From: Grifola frondosa
Lineage: Eukaryota; Basidiomycota; Agaricomycetes; Polyporales; Grifolaceae
Assembly: GCA_001683735.1 (NCBI GenBank)
Contig: LUGG01000009.1
Span: 1,550,001-1,614,000 of the forward strand
DNA: 64,000 nucleotides
Direction: 5' to 3'
In this document: in pieces, positions 1-10,650 of the stretch
Layout of the letters: every line of letters begins with the position of its first letter
Numbering within the stretch: position 1 is the stretch's first letter
The notes under the pieces: generated by a model
Told to the model about the DNA's origin: nothing
Database searches by the model: none
Seen by the model: the letters and a program-made list of their open reading frames with translations, nothing else
Translations under genes and position numbers: made by a program

Positions 1-1
1 C

Positions 2-586
2 GGATCCGGATTCGTGTCCGTGAATGTGGGCTCGCTGGTGCTCGGCGGAAAGCTGGCGGTGGTGACGGCGGAGACCAAATGGCCGGACGAGGCGCTCCCT
101 GATGGGGTGGGGGTGATGTCGCGCGCGGTGCACTCGAAGACCGCGCTCGACCCGGACACCGGGTACGATGCGCCCACAGAACTAGTGTTCCGATGGGCGG
201 GGCCCTCGATCGTTCCCGACGCACAGGGCGCCATCGATGCAACGCTGACCGTTGACGTCGGCCCGCCTGATGCGTCGAAGGGGCTGATCGAGAAGGTGGA
301 TGTGCTTGCGGAGATCCCGTATGTGATCAAGACGATGGTGAACTATGTTGCAGGCACGAAGCCGTACATTTACCAGGTGAGTGTGGCTCTGTGCAGTTTC
401 CCCGTGCTTCCCTGGGGATTCCCTGTCTTATGGCGACGATCGCGATTGACTGATCACCCAACGATCTATTAGTGGCACAATCCGGCGACGCTAAATGTCA
501 GTATACCGAGTGGAATTATTCCTGGAGAGTCGGGGGAAGTGAAGATAGATGGGTGGCTCTACAACGAGGCGACGTTCATTTCCTGA
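2..586 (+). CDS. SVF1-like protein, C-terminal part
   Basis: This is the 3' end of a gene that enters from the left edge. Exon 2-376 and exon 473-586 join in phase across an intron with GTGAGT and TAG ends. The product ends in the conserved block EIPYVIKTMVNYVAGTKPYI, followed by WHNPATLNVSIP and a final LYNEATFIS. I recognise this as the C-terminus of the Svf1 family (lipocalin-like, oxidative-stress and ceramide-transport related in yeast). The start and N-terminal domain lie outside the window. The family assignment is from memory of conserved sequence; the splice join is seen directly. Confidence 0.82.
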
Positions 587-1550
587 AGAGAAACTGTACT
601 TGCGCCCTGCGCACTGTTATCGTATACCTGAGTGCTTGTACGTTCCAATCTGGAGAGAGCTTTTTCACACGTCGCATGCGGACGGTCAATGTTACACCTA
701 TTATGGCGTCTGTACTATCTGATAGATACGAGGAGTCATGCATGCATCATGATTCATGATGAAAGAGATTCGCTGCCGAAATTACAGCGTTGAATCGGAG
801 ATTGGCCAGTTGTTGTGGCTGCGCTGGACCAAATATCCTCGAGCTTTGTCTCGCTCAACGATGTGCTATGTTGCGTTCAGCATTACGCAGCTCACGCCCA
901 GCAAACTCACTCCAGTCTTCCCCCGAACCTCATCAACTACTATTTTACAACACCAAGGCCAAATATCTCAGGCTCCCCTGAGGGCTGATCTCAGGGAGCC
1001 AAATCGGCACCGCGCTGCACCCTATCTGGATGACACTCGGACTCGGATATTCTCCACGTCGAGGAATTTCCCGTCAACGTCCAATTCGCTCGAAGGAGGT
1101 GCATATTTTCATGGTCTTTTAGGAGCCGAGCAAAGGTATACCAATACTCTGCCTACATATTCAAATGTGAGAGGTTCGCGATCATCTTTCGTAACTTCTA
1201 GCGATCGCCCATCACCGTCAAATGTCCAGCAATCGGGTGGATTTTCAGAAAGCTTGAGGAATTCTTGTCGTCTTCCTGTCGCTGATCCATCTACGAAGGG
1301 TGTGCGATCGTTGCGTACGCCGATTCACCATCTGCCATGGCCGGAACTTGGCAGTCTTCCCTGTCTGGGCGACCCGAAGTGGTTTGTTTCGGCATCGAGG
1401 AATTGTCCGCCGTTGTTGAAATGGTCCGCAAACGACGTGAACTGTGCTCGCCTCCAGAGAACCGTAACGGAGCTCGTCCAATGCAGAATATTTTCCCATA
1501 TTCCCAGCGGAGTCAAACGTGGGTGCCCTAGCTGGCTCGTCGTTGACTCG
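587..1550. other. No supportable gene; possible decayed coding DNA
   Basis: Open frames exist on both strands, but none has a recognisable domain or clean splice structure. On the minus strand, short stretches such as VDGKFLDVEN and NGGQFLDAET recur in different frames. This could be a degenerate or frame-broken repeat-type gene. I do not call one. Confidence 0.3.
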
Positions 1551-3428
1551 ATGGCGAAGGGCACGCGGTCGTTGCACACCCAATCACGGAACCGTCGGTC
1601 ATGGCATGGCCGTGGAGGTTATCACAGCCTTTTGCAGACTGATGAGAGACATCTCAGACCGGTGTTCCCGTATTTGCTTGTGAGCGGGGCACGGCTATTT
1701 CACGCAACACCAAAGAACCAAGGTGGTCCCCTCTTACCTCTCCTCGCTGGTCTCCTCAAGGTAAACTATGCCTTTGCACGGCAGACCAAAAACAAACTGA
1801 CCAGCTGAACTGCAGACTTCTACCGCACTTGAGTTCGCACGAATGGCTGCACGGGTGGGGCTCACGTTCCTACCCATCATTATGCTGAAGAACATGAAGT
1901 CCAAAAGGCAGTTGCGTTGGGCAGAGGCCCAAGGACACCCCGACCTCGATGCTAAAAAAGACATGGTGATGCGCGGCATCCGCAACCGCACGCTCGTTTT
2001 TCACGCACTGTTATTCATACCTATTGTACTTTTCTGGGCGACCATCCTCGCGAGCCTCGAGCGGACTCCCCTGACGGGCAGGTGAGCACTTTCGTTTTGT
2101 CGTCTGCAGCACGCTCGCTTATCAGATGCACTGTATACTAATATGCCAGGTGGAGAATCATTCTGCTCTCGCCTGAGGAAGAGGAGGACATCGCAGCACA
2201 GCTCGCCGGACCAGGCTGGTACCACGCCGTGGGCGAGATCCTTTCTGCCGATGGACCCGTGAAGCTGATCCCGCCGTCCGATTGGCGGCTTTCCTGGGTG
2301 CAAGATACGCTACGGCGACTCGAGAGCGTGATACCGACGCTGCAGCGGGAGCAGGAGGTTGTGCCACACTGGGTCGAGTGCGGGCCGGACGATATTCCCC
2401 TCCCGCCCCCAGCGGAATACCCGCTGCGCCCGCGTCCGCGGGGTTCGGAGTACCTGCGTCGGTTCGCGGAGCTCACCTGTGCGCGTACGGTGCCCCCAGC
2501 ACCGCACTCCATTGCGGGCCCGCCGTACTCGCTGATCGTCGTCGACAAGCCGGAGTCGTCCAATGCCTTTTCGTACGGTTTCGGTCCTGAGGGTGGAGGC
2601 GGCATCGTCGTGTTCTCGGGATTCTTGGACGATGTACTGTCCAAGAACCAGCCAGAACAGGCGTACACACCACCAGAGGAGAGAACCTGGCTGTCTGCGC
2701 TATTCGGCAGCCTCTTTTCCATCGGTGCCACACCACCGTCCCGCCCTGAGCCAACGCCAGAGCAGACATCGGAGCTTGCGATTTTGCTTGCTCACGAACT
2801 TGCCCATTTGGTGCTATCTCACCATATTGAGACATTGTCCTCGGGTTCCATTATTTGGCCCGGTGTGATGTCTATCGTGACGGACGTCGTCCGCGCGTTC
2901 CTCTTCCCTGTCACTATGCTCTGTATGTCACTCATCTCGTTCTTCTGTTTTGTTTATCTAATGGTGGACTTTGTACAGTCGGCCCCTTCATCAATGACGC
3001 TCTCGCCGGAGTGGGCAAAGCGGGCTCCGGAGAAATCACGAAACTGCAAGAGTTTTGCACAAGTCAGAAGCAGGAAATCGAGGCAGATGTCGTCTCTGCT
3101 AGGTGTGTTTTCTTTGCTTATGACTTCGATACACCGAGACTCATCGCCGCATAGGTTGCTCGCGCACGCTGGTTTCGACCCGCGACATTCTGTGCGCTTC
3201 TGGGAGGAACGCCAAGATACGCCGCAGAACGCGGAGTGCTCGCCCGCCCGTGCGGAAGCGGAGCTCAGTGCAGCGGAGTCGCTGCAACACCGGTGGATCG
3301 GCTCCACGCATCCGGTGCATACTGTCCGAGTTGACAGGCTGAAGCTGGAGCTGGAGCGCTGGGAGGACGAGCGGCGGGCTGCGGCGAGGCAGAAGCAGTT
3401 GATGCAACAGAGCGAAGCGGAGGTGTAA
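1551..3428 (+). CDS. OMA1-like mitochondrial M48 metallopeptidase
   Basis: Five exons (1551-1760, 1816-2081, 2150-2922, 2979-3102, 3155-3428) join in phase to about 548 residues. The N-terminus is basic and carries ARLFHATP, which resembles a mitochondrial processing site. A hydrophobic segment, VFHALLFIPIVLFWATILAS, follows and probably anchors the protein in the inner membrane. The M48 zinc motif HELAH is present. The downstream EIEAD supplies the third zinc ligand, followed by RLLAHAGFDPR as in Oma1. Oma1 proteases act in inner-membrane quality control and stress processing. The tail is charged and probably coiled. The start at 1551 is the first in-frame ATG before the presequence; an extra 5' exon cannot be excluded. 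Confidence 0.88.
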
Positions 3429-4091
3429 TGAGGATATGAGGAAGTTAAATAACAGGGCCCCAATAGATTCATAATATACTTTCATTTTCTGGGTCTCACG
3501 TATTGTATATTTTGTACTCGTAGTATTGTTACTCGTTGTGAAAATCGACGCTCCCTCTCCAGCTCACCTCGGAATGGCTCACAGACGCTAAAGGGACTCA
3601 TCATACGCAAGATTTGGGTAGAGTGACAACAATCTGCTGCCGTTGAAGATTGTCGGTATGTCGGCTCGCGAAGCTAGGGATGGTCTTTCCCAATTATAAA
3701 ATCCCATAGTGAAAGTTATCAGTAGTAAATACAAGTGGCGCTTTTGCCACATCTGGAGCGGCTGTGGCAGTGGCATGGCTTCTAACAAATATTTGTTTCG
3801 GAGTGGCATATACCACTAGGTGCCACCTGGCGGAAGCTCGCGTTTAACACTTACGGAGCCCGTGTTGGAGCTTGATTTCTAATTCCTATTCAGACCAATA
3901 TTATTAAAAGAAAGGGAGCGACGGTCACTTATAGTGTCAAATACAAAATATCAAGTAATGCACCCAGTACACGGAAATGAAAGATCGACCAAGTATCTAA
4001 CAAATAAAATGGAGCCCACTACTTTTAATGCCTGCATAAATAACTTAGTAGACACTCCCTCAGCAAGTCTCCGCATACCAATGCCTCGGGC
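3429..4091. other. Intergenic, nothing recognised
   Basis: AT-rich spacer between two genes that converge on it. It should hold both 3' ends. I see no repeat, RNA gene or conserved frame. Confidence 0.5.
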
Positions 4092-6470
4092 TTAATGTGC
4101 GGCATCGCACTGCTGCAGTTGTGTACCGCAAGCGGCAACGGTAATGTCGCCCTGGTTGCCTGTCGCATTGGCGTTGTCGGCGCACTGGTTGTTCTGCACA
4201 TCGCAGCTGCGGGAAAGTGCGTCGTTGACGTTGTTGAACGCGGAGTTGCCCTCGACCTGGAACTGTCCATTCCCGAGCGCAGTCACAACAGGTGCTGTGA
4301 CGCCGCCGAGTGCGCCTGTAAAGGTCTGCAAGTTGCCAGTCGATGCCGCCGCCGCCGCGGTCGTCGAAGCAGCAGCAACAGCCTACGCAAGATGGTATCA
4401 TCAGTGGCTGCAGCGAGGCACGTTGCTGTCGAACTTACAGAGGTTGTGGTGGCAGCTACAGATGTCGTGACAGCCGCAGCACTAGGCGACGCAGCCTCGC
4501 TGGGAGACGCAGAGGACCCAGTGCCCGCGATGACGTTGCCTTGATCGTCGACGGAGGCGACGGCAGCGAAGTCCGTCTTAATGCCGAACACCGCATTGAA
4601 TGCATCTGCCTGGCCGCCAGTCTCCGCCGCGACAGCGTCAGCTGCAGCCGTCGCAGTCGCGCAAGTGTTCTGAGCAGTCTGGTCAGCACCGCAACTGTTC
4701 ACTAGTGTATTACAGATGAACTGTGTGATGATGTCGATGTTTTGAGCGGAGCCGTGATTATACGATGCTAGAATAGCCAATCAGGAACAAAACCCACGAG
4801 CAACGAAGAAACCTGGCGCTCACTCTGATCCACAGGCTCGAAGCTCGTCTCCTTCCTGCCGTCAAAGCCAGTTCCGAACTCGATCTGGGGAACAGAGCAC
4901 TTGCCGAAGTCGCCGATGCCGGAACTGGTGCTAGCGGTGGCAGTAGTAGCAACGGCGGAGGCAGTAGTCGTCCCGGCGAGGGTGGCTGCGGATGCCGAGA
5001 CAGCCACCGTGGATGAAGAGCCGGTACCAGGAGAGATAGTCTTGCCCGTATCGTCGACGACGGCAACGGCCGCGAAGTCAGTTTGGATCCCGAACACGGC
5101 ATTGAACGCATCAGCCTGGCCACCGGTCTCCGCTGTAACTGTGTCAGCAGCGGCTTTCGCAGTCGCGCAGGTGTTCTTGGCGGTCTGATCAGCTCCGCAG
5201 GTATTAACCAGGCTGTCACAGATGAACTGGGTGATGACGTCGATGTTCTGTGCGGAGCCGTGGTTGTAGGATGCTAGTTATAAATGAGTTGGCGCCCATT
5301 GACATCCTCCACAGCAGAGGGCAGAACTTACTTTGGTCAACGGGCTGGAAACTGGTCTCCTTCCGGCCGTCAAAACCAGTGGCAAACTCAATCTGAGGAA
5401 CGGAGCAGGTGCCGAAGTTACCGATGCTGGAAGAAGAGGCGGTCGAGGAGGCCACTGCGGAAGACGCGATAGTCGTTGCGGTATCTCCGACTGAGACAGT
5501 GACGACCGAACTATCACTGGTAGTTGCTGCAGCAATTGCAGCAGTGACAGTAACCGTGGCCTGAAAGGAAGACGTATGGGTAAAATATTCAAATGATCAT
5601 GAAAAAAACATACCTCGCAATCATCAGTAGCAGTAGTGCTTGCAACAACAAGGGCATCGCCAGTAGCGGTGACAGAAACAACCGAGGACGATACCGACGT
5701 AGAAGCAGAAACAGAAACAGACGCCAAAGCAGAGGAGTTCGACGACCTAATTTGTCATTATCATATAAGAAAGCTTCAGTGCATACACATCTCATGTGGA
5801 ACACCTACGAAGACCCACTGGTCCCGAAAGGGAAAGTGTTCGGCTGAGCACCCTTCTGCACTGAGGCTTGCGTAGCAGGATCGAAGAAGACGTTGGGATC
5901 GTTAGCAGGATCCTGAGCTTGCACCAAGCCATTGAGCTGGGAATTCTTCGGCGCCGTCTGACAGAATACCGAGTTCCGGTTTGTGGGTGGGTTCGTTGTA
6001 AAATCCTGCAGAACACATTTGTACAAGCTGGCTCGATGCGAAAATGAGGACAGCTTACAGGAGGAGTGTTCTTCTCTACCTGACGATACTCCACCGCGAG
6101 AGCAATCATACTGGCCTTCGTCACATTATCAAATTGCTGAGCAGCATCTGCACACAAATGTGAGGACTAATGATTAAGGCACTAATTCGTTCATACCAAT
6201 GATAGAATCTGCCATATCCTGCTGGGTACACTCGCCCTGTGCAGCAAGTAGAGGAGTGATAGCTTGTCCTGAGAGAACACCGCAAACCTGCCCAGGGCAA
6301 GCCGCGCTGAGCTGGTCGATCACTGCAGGATGTTCCTGGCCGAACCGACGAGGATGAAGAAAAACAGCCTTATCATCCCTCTCCAACCACCGAATACGGC
6401 CGAACGCCTGGTCGGAAACAGCGAGAACGGAGAGAGTAAGAAGAGCAGACTGAGACTTGGAGAACATCAT
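4092..6470 (-). CDS. Secreted Ser/Ala/Thr-rich protein with duplicated cysteine module
   Basis: Eight exons (6470-6197, 6147-6059, 6005-5809, 5746-5614, 5560-5332, 5273-4824, 4767-4439, 4382-4092) close in phase to 663 residues. The N-terminus MMFSKSQSALLTLSVLAVSD looks like a signal peptide. A cysteine-containing module built on CSVPQIEF, GFDGRKETSF and SYNHGSAQ, followed by an ICxxLVNxCGADQTA segment, occurs twice. The second copy begins at an exon boundary of the same phase. Modules are separated by low-complexity Ser/Thr/Ala linkers that are probably O-glycosylated. Similar uncharacterised secreted proteins are common in Agaricomycetes. No catalytic motif is visible. A cell-wall or matrix role is only an inference. 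Confidence 0.85.
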
Positions 6471-9400
6471 GTTGTAACTGGGGGGGAAAAAAACAAGATG
6501 ATGTAACTCAAGAGGGCAAGAAAAGTAAGTGGGGGTTGCACTGGATGGCACCGACAAGAAAGATTAGAAATGACACCCGGTCGAGAAGAAGCGCAAAGGA
6601 GCGGTCGTTCAACGAACCAGTGAAGGTCTGAAGGAAAGAGCAGAGGAAGTTGTGAATAACAATACGCCGCAACGGGCCTTTTGACTTCTCGCGAATCCCA
6701 TAATAGTCGATGCGAGGTTGCGCTCGGCCGTTGCTCTCCGGACGCAAATTGGAGGATAAGGGACGGACCAAAAACCTAGTCGAAGGTTGTGAATGAAGGC
6801 ATATCTAGATAAGGCAGGTGAGTAAGAACAGAAATACGTTGCTTGGCAACCTCCATAAAATAACCGTGAATATCCCTGATGAACAATCGCGGTAATCTCG
6901 CCTCCGTTCACAGTGGGAAAATCTTCAAAGGGGGCTCGCAACATCATCCTCGTGGCGTAGCATCCGCCGGCATTGTTCGTCGGAAATCTCGTCGCGCATT
7001 CGAATGCACCTCTCGCTAGAAACCTTCGCAGATGTTCTAGTTTTGACCACAGGTTAATCAGGTCGCAAGTGGGACCAGCCCAAGCCCCACGATGAGTCAC
7101 AGAAGGTGCATATCGGATGTCCAGAATGGTCAGTTGCTACAGTTACCCGGTGACGACGACATCAACACAACAAGCGTCCCACCACATTTTGGGCGCAGGG
7201 CCCTGGGCGTCCGGCACACCCTCTGAAATCCTTCGTTTTAAGCACGGACAGTCAGCTGCTCTATCGTGCTGTCCCCGAGGAATCTCCAATATCTGCTGGC
7301 CATCGTGCCATTGGTGACCAGAGATTCGAAGGGTACCTATTGGATGCATCTGGACAACACGGTGGGACACGAGAGCCAAAATTGGATAGCCGATTGAACC
7401 GACGCAGCGAGAAGCAGAGGAAAACAATGCTGATATGAGCAAGATGTAGCAGTGGCAACTATCGTCCATACACTGTAGCCACTGCAGTCTGGGATCGATG
7501 TAGAGTCGTCAGACAGTTAAGCTAATTCCTTTTGAACGAAGAAGTTAATTTGACAGGACCCTGAGATTATATTTCGTTTCAGCCCGCAAGAACGAAGCAG
7601 ACGGAATAAGATGTGCCGATGTTTCTGGCTGCTCCCAACAAAACTACCGAGAGCCCCGAAGGTCATTGAACGCAAGTATTGCAAACGAGCATGGCTGTAT
7701 TCTGCTCGCTATTGGTTTGAGCGCTGAACAACGTACTTCGCGGGTACGTTCTGCACAAGAAACGAAGTGGCGGATGTACAGCGTCAGCGTGGGTAGACAG
7801 ACTGTTGCGTTGCATATGAATCCAAGCGTTGACAACACCATACTGTATACGGGCATCGCAGATCATATTCCAAGCACCCCAAAGCAGCCATTAGTGTACG
7901 GGACGAGCCAGTGGTAGCGCCTGATAGTCGCAACGACCAGCAAGCTGATAAAAGAGATAGAGAACACCCCCGGTGAGACCGGAGCAGACACCGACGAGCA
8001 GGATCCCAGCAATGTTCGCGGCCGCCAGAATGGGGATAGTGGGGTCAATGGACAAGTAGGCAGTGACGAGTCTTTGAGGGCCCCTCTCTATAGAGGCCGA
8101 TGTTTACACGGTTTCCATTATCCAATCGACGGTCCCGATTTTACAGCCGGCTCCGATCTCGTGAGCAAAGGCCCTGCGTACCGCTGGTCCGGAGCCGTCA
8201 CGGGGAGCTGCAATTCAGACACCGTCGGGTACGGACTATGGTTGTCATCGAGTCGGATGGACGACGCAGTGGAGTCCGTTCGCCCACTCGTGACGTACAA
8301 GACCGACTTGACGGGATAGAATGGCTCTCGACATGCGTGGGTTTTTATAGGCACTGTCTCCATCGCATTATTCGTTCGAACGGTTGCGGTGCAATTGTGC
8401 GATGGCCGTCCATCGCAGCGGAAGACGAGATGATACCCATCTCGAAGTCACTGTAGCAACCTTAAGCAGGACGAGCGCAAGATTTGGTACGAGTTTGGAA
8501 TATATCAGTTAGACATGCAAACGTGAGTTGTAAAGGATACTCAACGTGGTATCTCGGCGGCTTATTCCTCTCTACCACACTGATTGGTTGGAGATTCTGG
8601 GGTTCGGATTCAATACAAATCTGGTATGTGCGAATTCTGGACTCCTCAAGAAGGGCATTTGTAAGACAAAACATTTAGGTGTCGTCGTCATGATTCCTTG
8701 AAGAAGGCTCTCCACGAAGATCCCAAAGACACGTGGGTCACCAGAATTGTTCGTAGATCCATGCAATGCTTATCTTTGTGAACGCAAATAATGGGAGCAA
8801 AAGATGACGGAGGATGTCAGAAAACTAATACAATACTCACCAAGGACCGCTAAGGAGGAGATTCCGAATTCATAAAGTTCTTCCACTACTATGGGCCGGC
8901 GACCACATCAGTTATGGATATCTGAGCCAACTACGTTGACACCGGCTCGGGCTATGATCTGCTTCAGGAGGCAGGCAACCTAGTAAGTACTTGCGGCCGA
9001 GTTATGCTTGCAAGTCCAAAATGCTGTCATGGCCAAGCAGCGCAAACTCTGCAGATGCTAAATCATTGCGGGCACGGCCGTTGCCGACATGCGCGTCGCA
9101 CTTTTTCCTTGATTCCCCGATCGCAATTAAAATCCTTGTGCATCATAATTTGTCAAATCCTCTTGCGATGTGGTACCAGCGAGGTGTTGTACATAAGACG
9201 TGGTTCCATTATGTTATTGTTAGCTATGGCATTGCAAGGAAACAATATGTATGCATGGCAAACATGACCCTCCGCAATATGTTGACGAATCGGGGTAAAT
9301 TCTGGTGTACTTTTGACTTTGATAACAATCCTTGCAATACAGGTAACATCACAACATTGGCTGAGGAATAAGGGCAGGTTAAGTCTGGGCAGTCGGATGG

Positions 9401-9564
9401 CCGTCTGGCGTCGTTCTCGGCCCGGCCTGGACGAGGCGATAGACGCGTCGCTTCCCCTATGATAGATACCTCGGGAAAGAGTGGAACGATGGAAACTCAA
9501 GTTCAATTGTATGTCCTAGCATGTTTGATTTACAGTGCAGAATAAACATGCCGCAGTTTCAGCT
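6471..9564. other. Gene-poor 3 kb stretch
   Basis: No model could be closed here. Two fragments look coding-like. On the minus strand near 8046-7916, one frame reads as a hydrophobic segment (AANIAGILLVGVCSGLTGGV) ending in a stop. On the plus strand near 8870-8980, a tyrosine-rich stretch (FFHYYGPA, then YVDTGSGYDLLQEAGNL) is broken by a stop and ends at a possible donor. Neither matches a family I can name. They may be frame-broken or relic genes. Confidence 0.35.
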
Positions 9565-10189
9565 TCAGTGGGCGTGAACATGCTCGCCCTCGTGGGGATC
9601 ATGGAAGTCGAGAGCGTACACTGGAGACGATTGAGTACAGGAAAAGACCTGCGCTGATGAACGCGAACTTACCCGAACCACACTCGGGGCAACGACGGTT
9701 CTTCTCCGTGGTGAGGTTCATCCAGAGTAGCTCGTGAGACTCCGCGGGAGAGCCAGTGCACCCGATGTGACGCACAGGTTCCTACACGAGCACGATACAG
9801 AAAACAGACATGCGTACCGAGAGCAGAGAGTAACAGAACGTGAACAAGAATTCAAAGCACAAATCGCGAGAATGAAATACATACCCAGGAGAACACCTTG
9901 ATGGGGTCAGCAAGAGTGCCGATCCTGCTGGAGTCGAGCGGTTTCAAGTCAAAGACTTCGACGCCGTACTTGTCACCGAGAACCTGAAGACGCTCGAGAC
10001 CAGTAGCCTGGTTTTCCTCGGTGGGGACCTCACCGGGCTTGGCACCCTCACCGAAAATCTGAGGGGAGGGGCAGCGTGCTCGGAGAAGCGCGCAGCGGAG
10101 GTGGCGATGGCGCGCACGGCCTGAGAGGATGTGGGCTTAATGGCAGAACGAGCTGCGAGAGCGGCGGGGCGGATGGCTGCGCGGAACAT
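9565..10189 (-). CDS. COX4: Cytochrome c oxidase subunit 4 (yeast Cox4 / human COX5B)
   Basis: Exons 10189-9885, 9781-9673 and 9620-9565 give about 156 residues. The presequence is Arg/Ala-rich (AVRAIATSAARF). The mature part starts IFGEGAKPGEVPTEENQATG, as in fungal Cox4. Zinc ligands are visible: Cys in HIGCTG, His in ESHELLW, and CPEC near the end. The protein is a nuclear-encoded, matrix-facing subunit of respiratory complex IV. Presequence and mature part lie in different frames. One extra base in the C run (sense strand) at 10063-10066 would join them. A 59-nt GTGCGC...CTCAG intron that removes the presequence end would also restore frame, but is less likely. Confidence 0.9.
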
Positions 10190-10650
10190 GATTTTCGTCT
10201 GCAACTGCACCGGGCGTTGGTGTTGGTCGGAACGATAGTAGGACGTGTGACACTCGGGTCATCACGCTGATGGATGTGACCAAAAGTCACGGCGACGGAA
10301 CGTGACTCGGAAGTTCCAAATAGGCATTTCGGCAGAAGCGCAATTGATGACGTAACGACGCTTCTTTGTTTCGATAATTAACAAAAAAGGAAAATTACAT
10401 TGAGATGGAAGAGAGTCTAAAAATGTAAACATGTCTACTATATCGAGTTTCGACAGCTAGCCGACGTAGACGTGCACCATGGCCCGCAGAGTCTGCTGGC
10501 CGCTATTCCGAATTCTCCACGCCTCGGCATCGCGCTCACCCGCCGCAGCTTCTTCGTCTCCTCCATCTCTCTCCCGTCCCTCCTTCAATCCGGTCACTGG
10601 TGACCATCCACACTCCTTCGACGCGACGGAACACGCTCACAAAACAGACT
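10190..10650. promoter_or_regulatory. Shared 5' region of COX4 and the antiporter gene
   Basis: The two genes diverge, so this interval should contain both promoters. Frame 1 is open upstream of 10651, so the antiporter could start earlier through another exon. An ATG at 10479 begins a frame that stops at 10694. I see no certain TATA box. Confidence 0.35.

Noticed and set aside
756..1808. 350-residue open frame on the plus strand
   Set aside because: Only its end (from 1551) is coding, as the first exon of the OMA1-like gene. The upstream part has no conserved sequence.
2138..2731. 197-residue minus-strand frame
   Set aside because: It is a shadow of the conserved OMA1-like exon on the other strand.
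6609..7100. 163-residue minus-strand frame
   Set aside because: No recognisable family, no splice support and mixed composition; length alone is not evidence.
8870..8980. Tyr-rich stretch resembling an enzyme fragment
   Set aside because: It is interrupted by a stop, and I could not name a family or extend it on either side.
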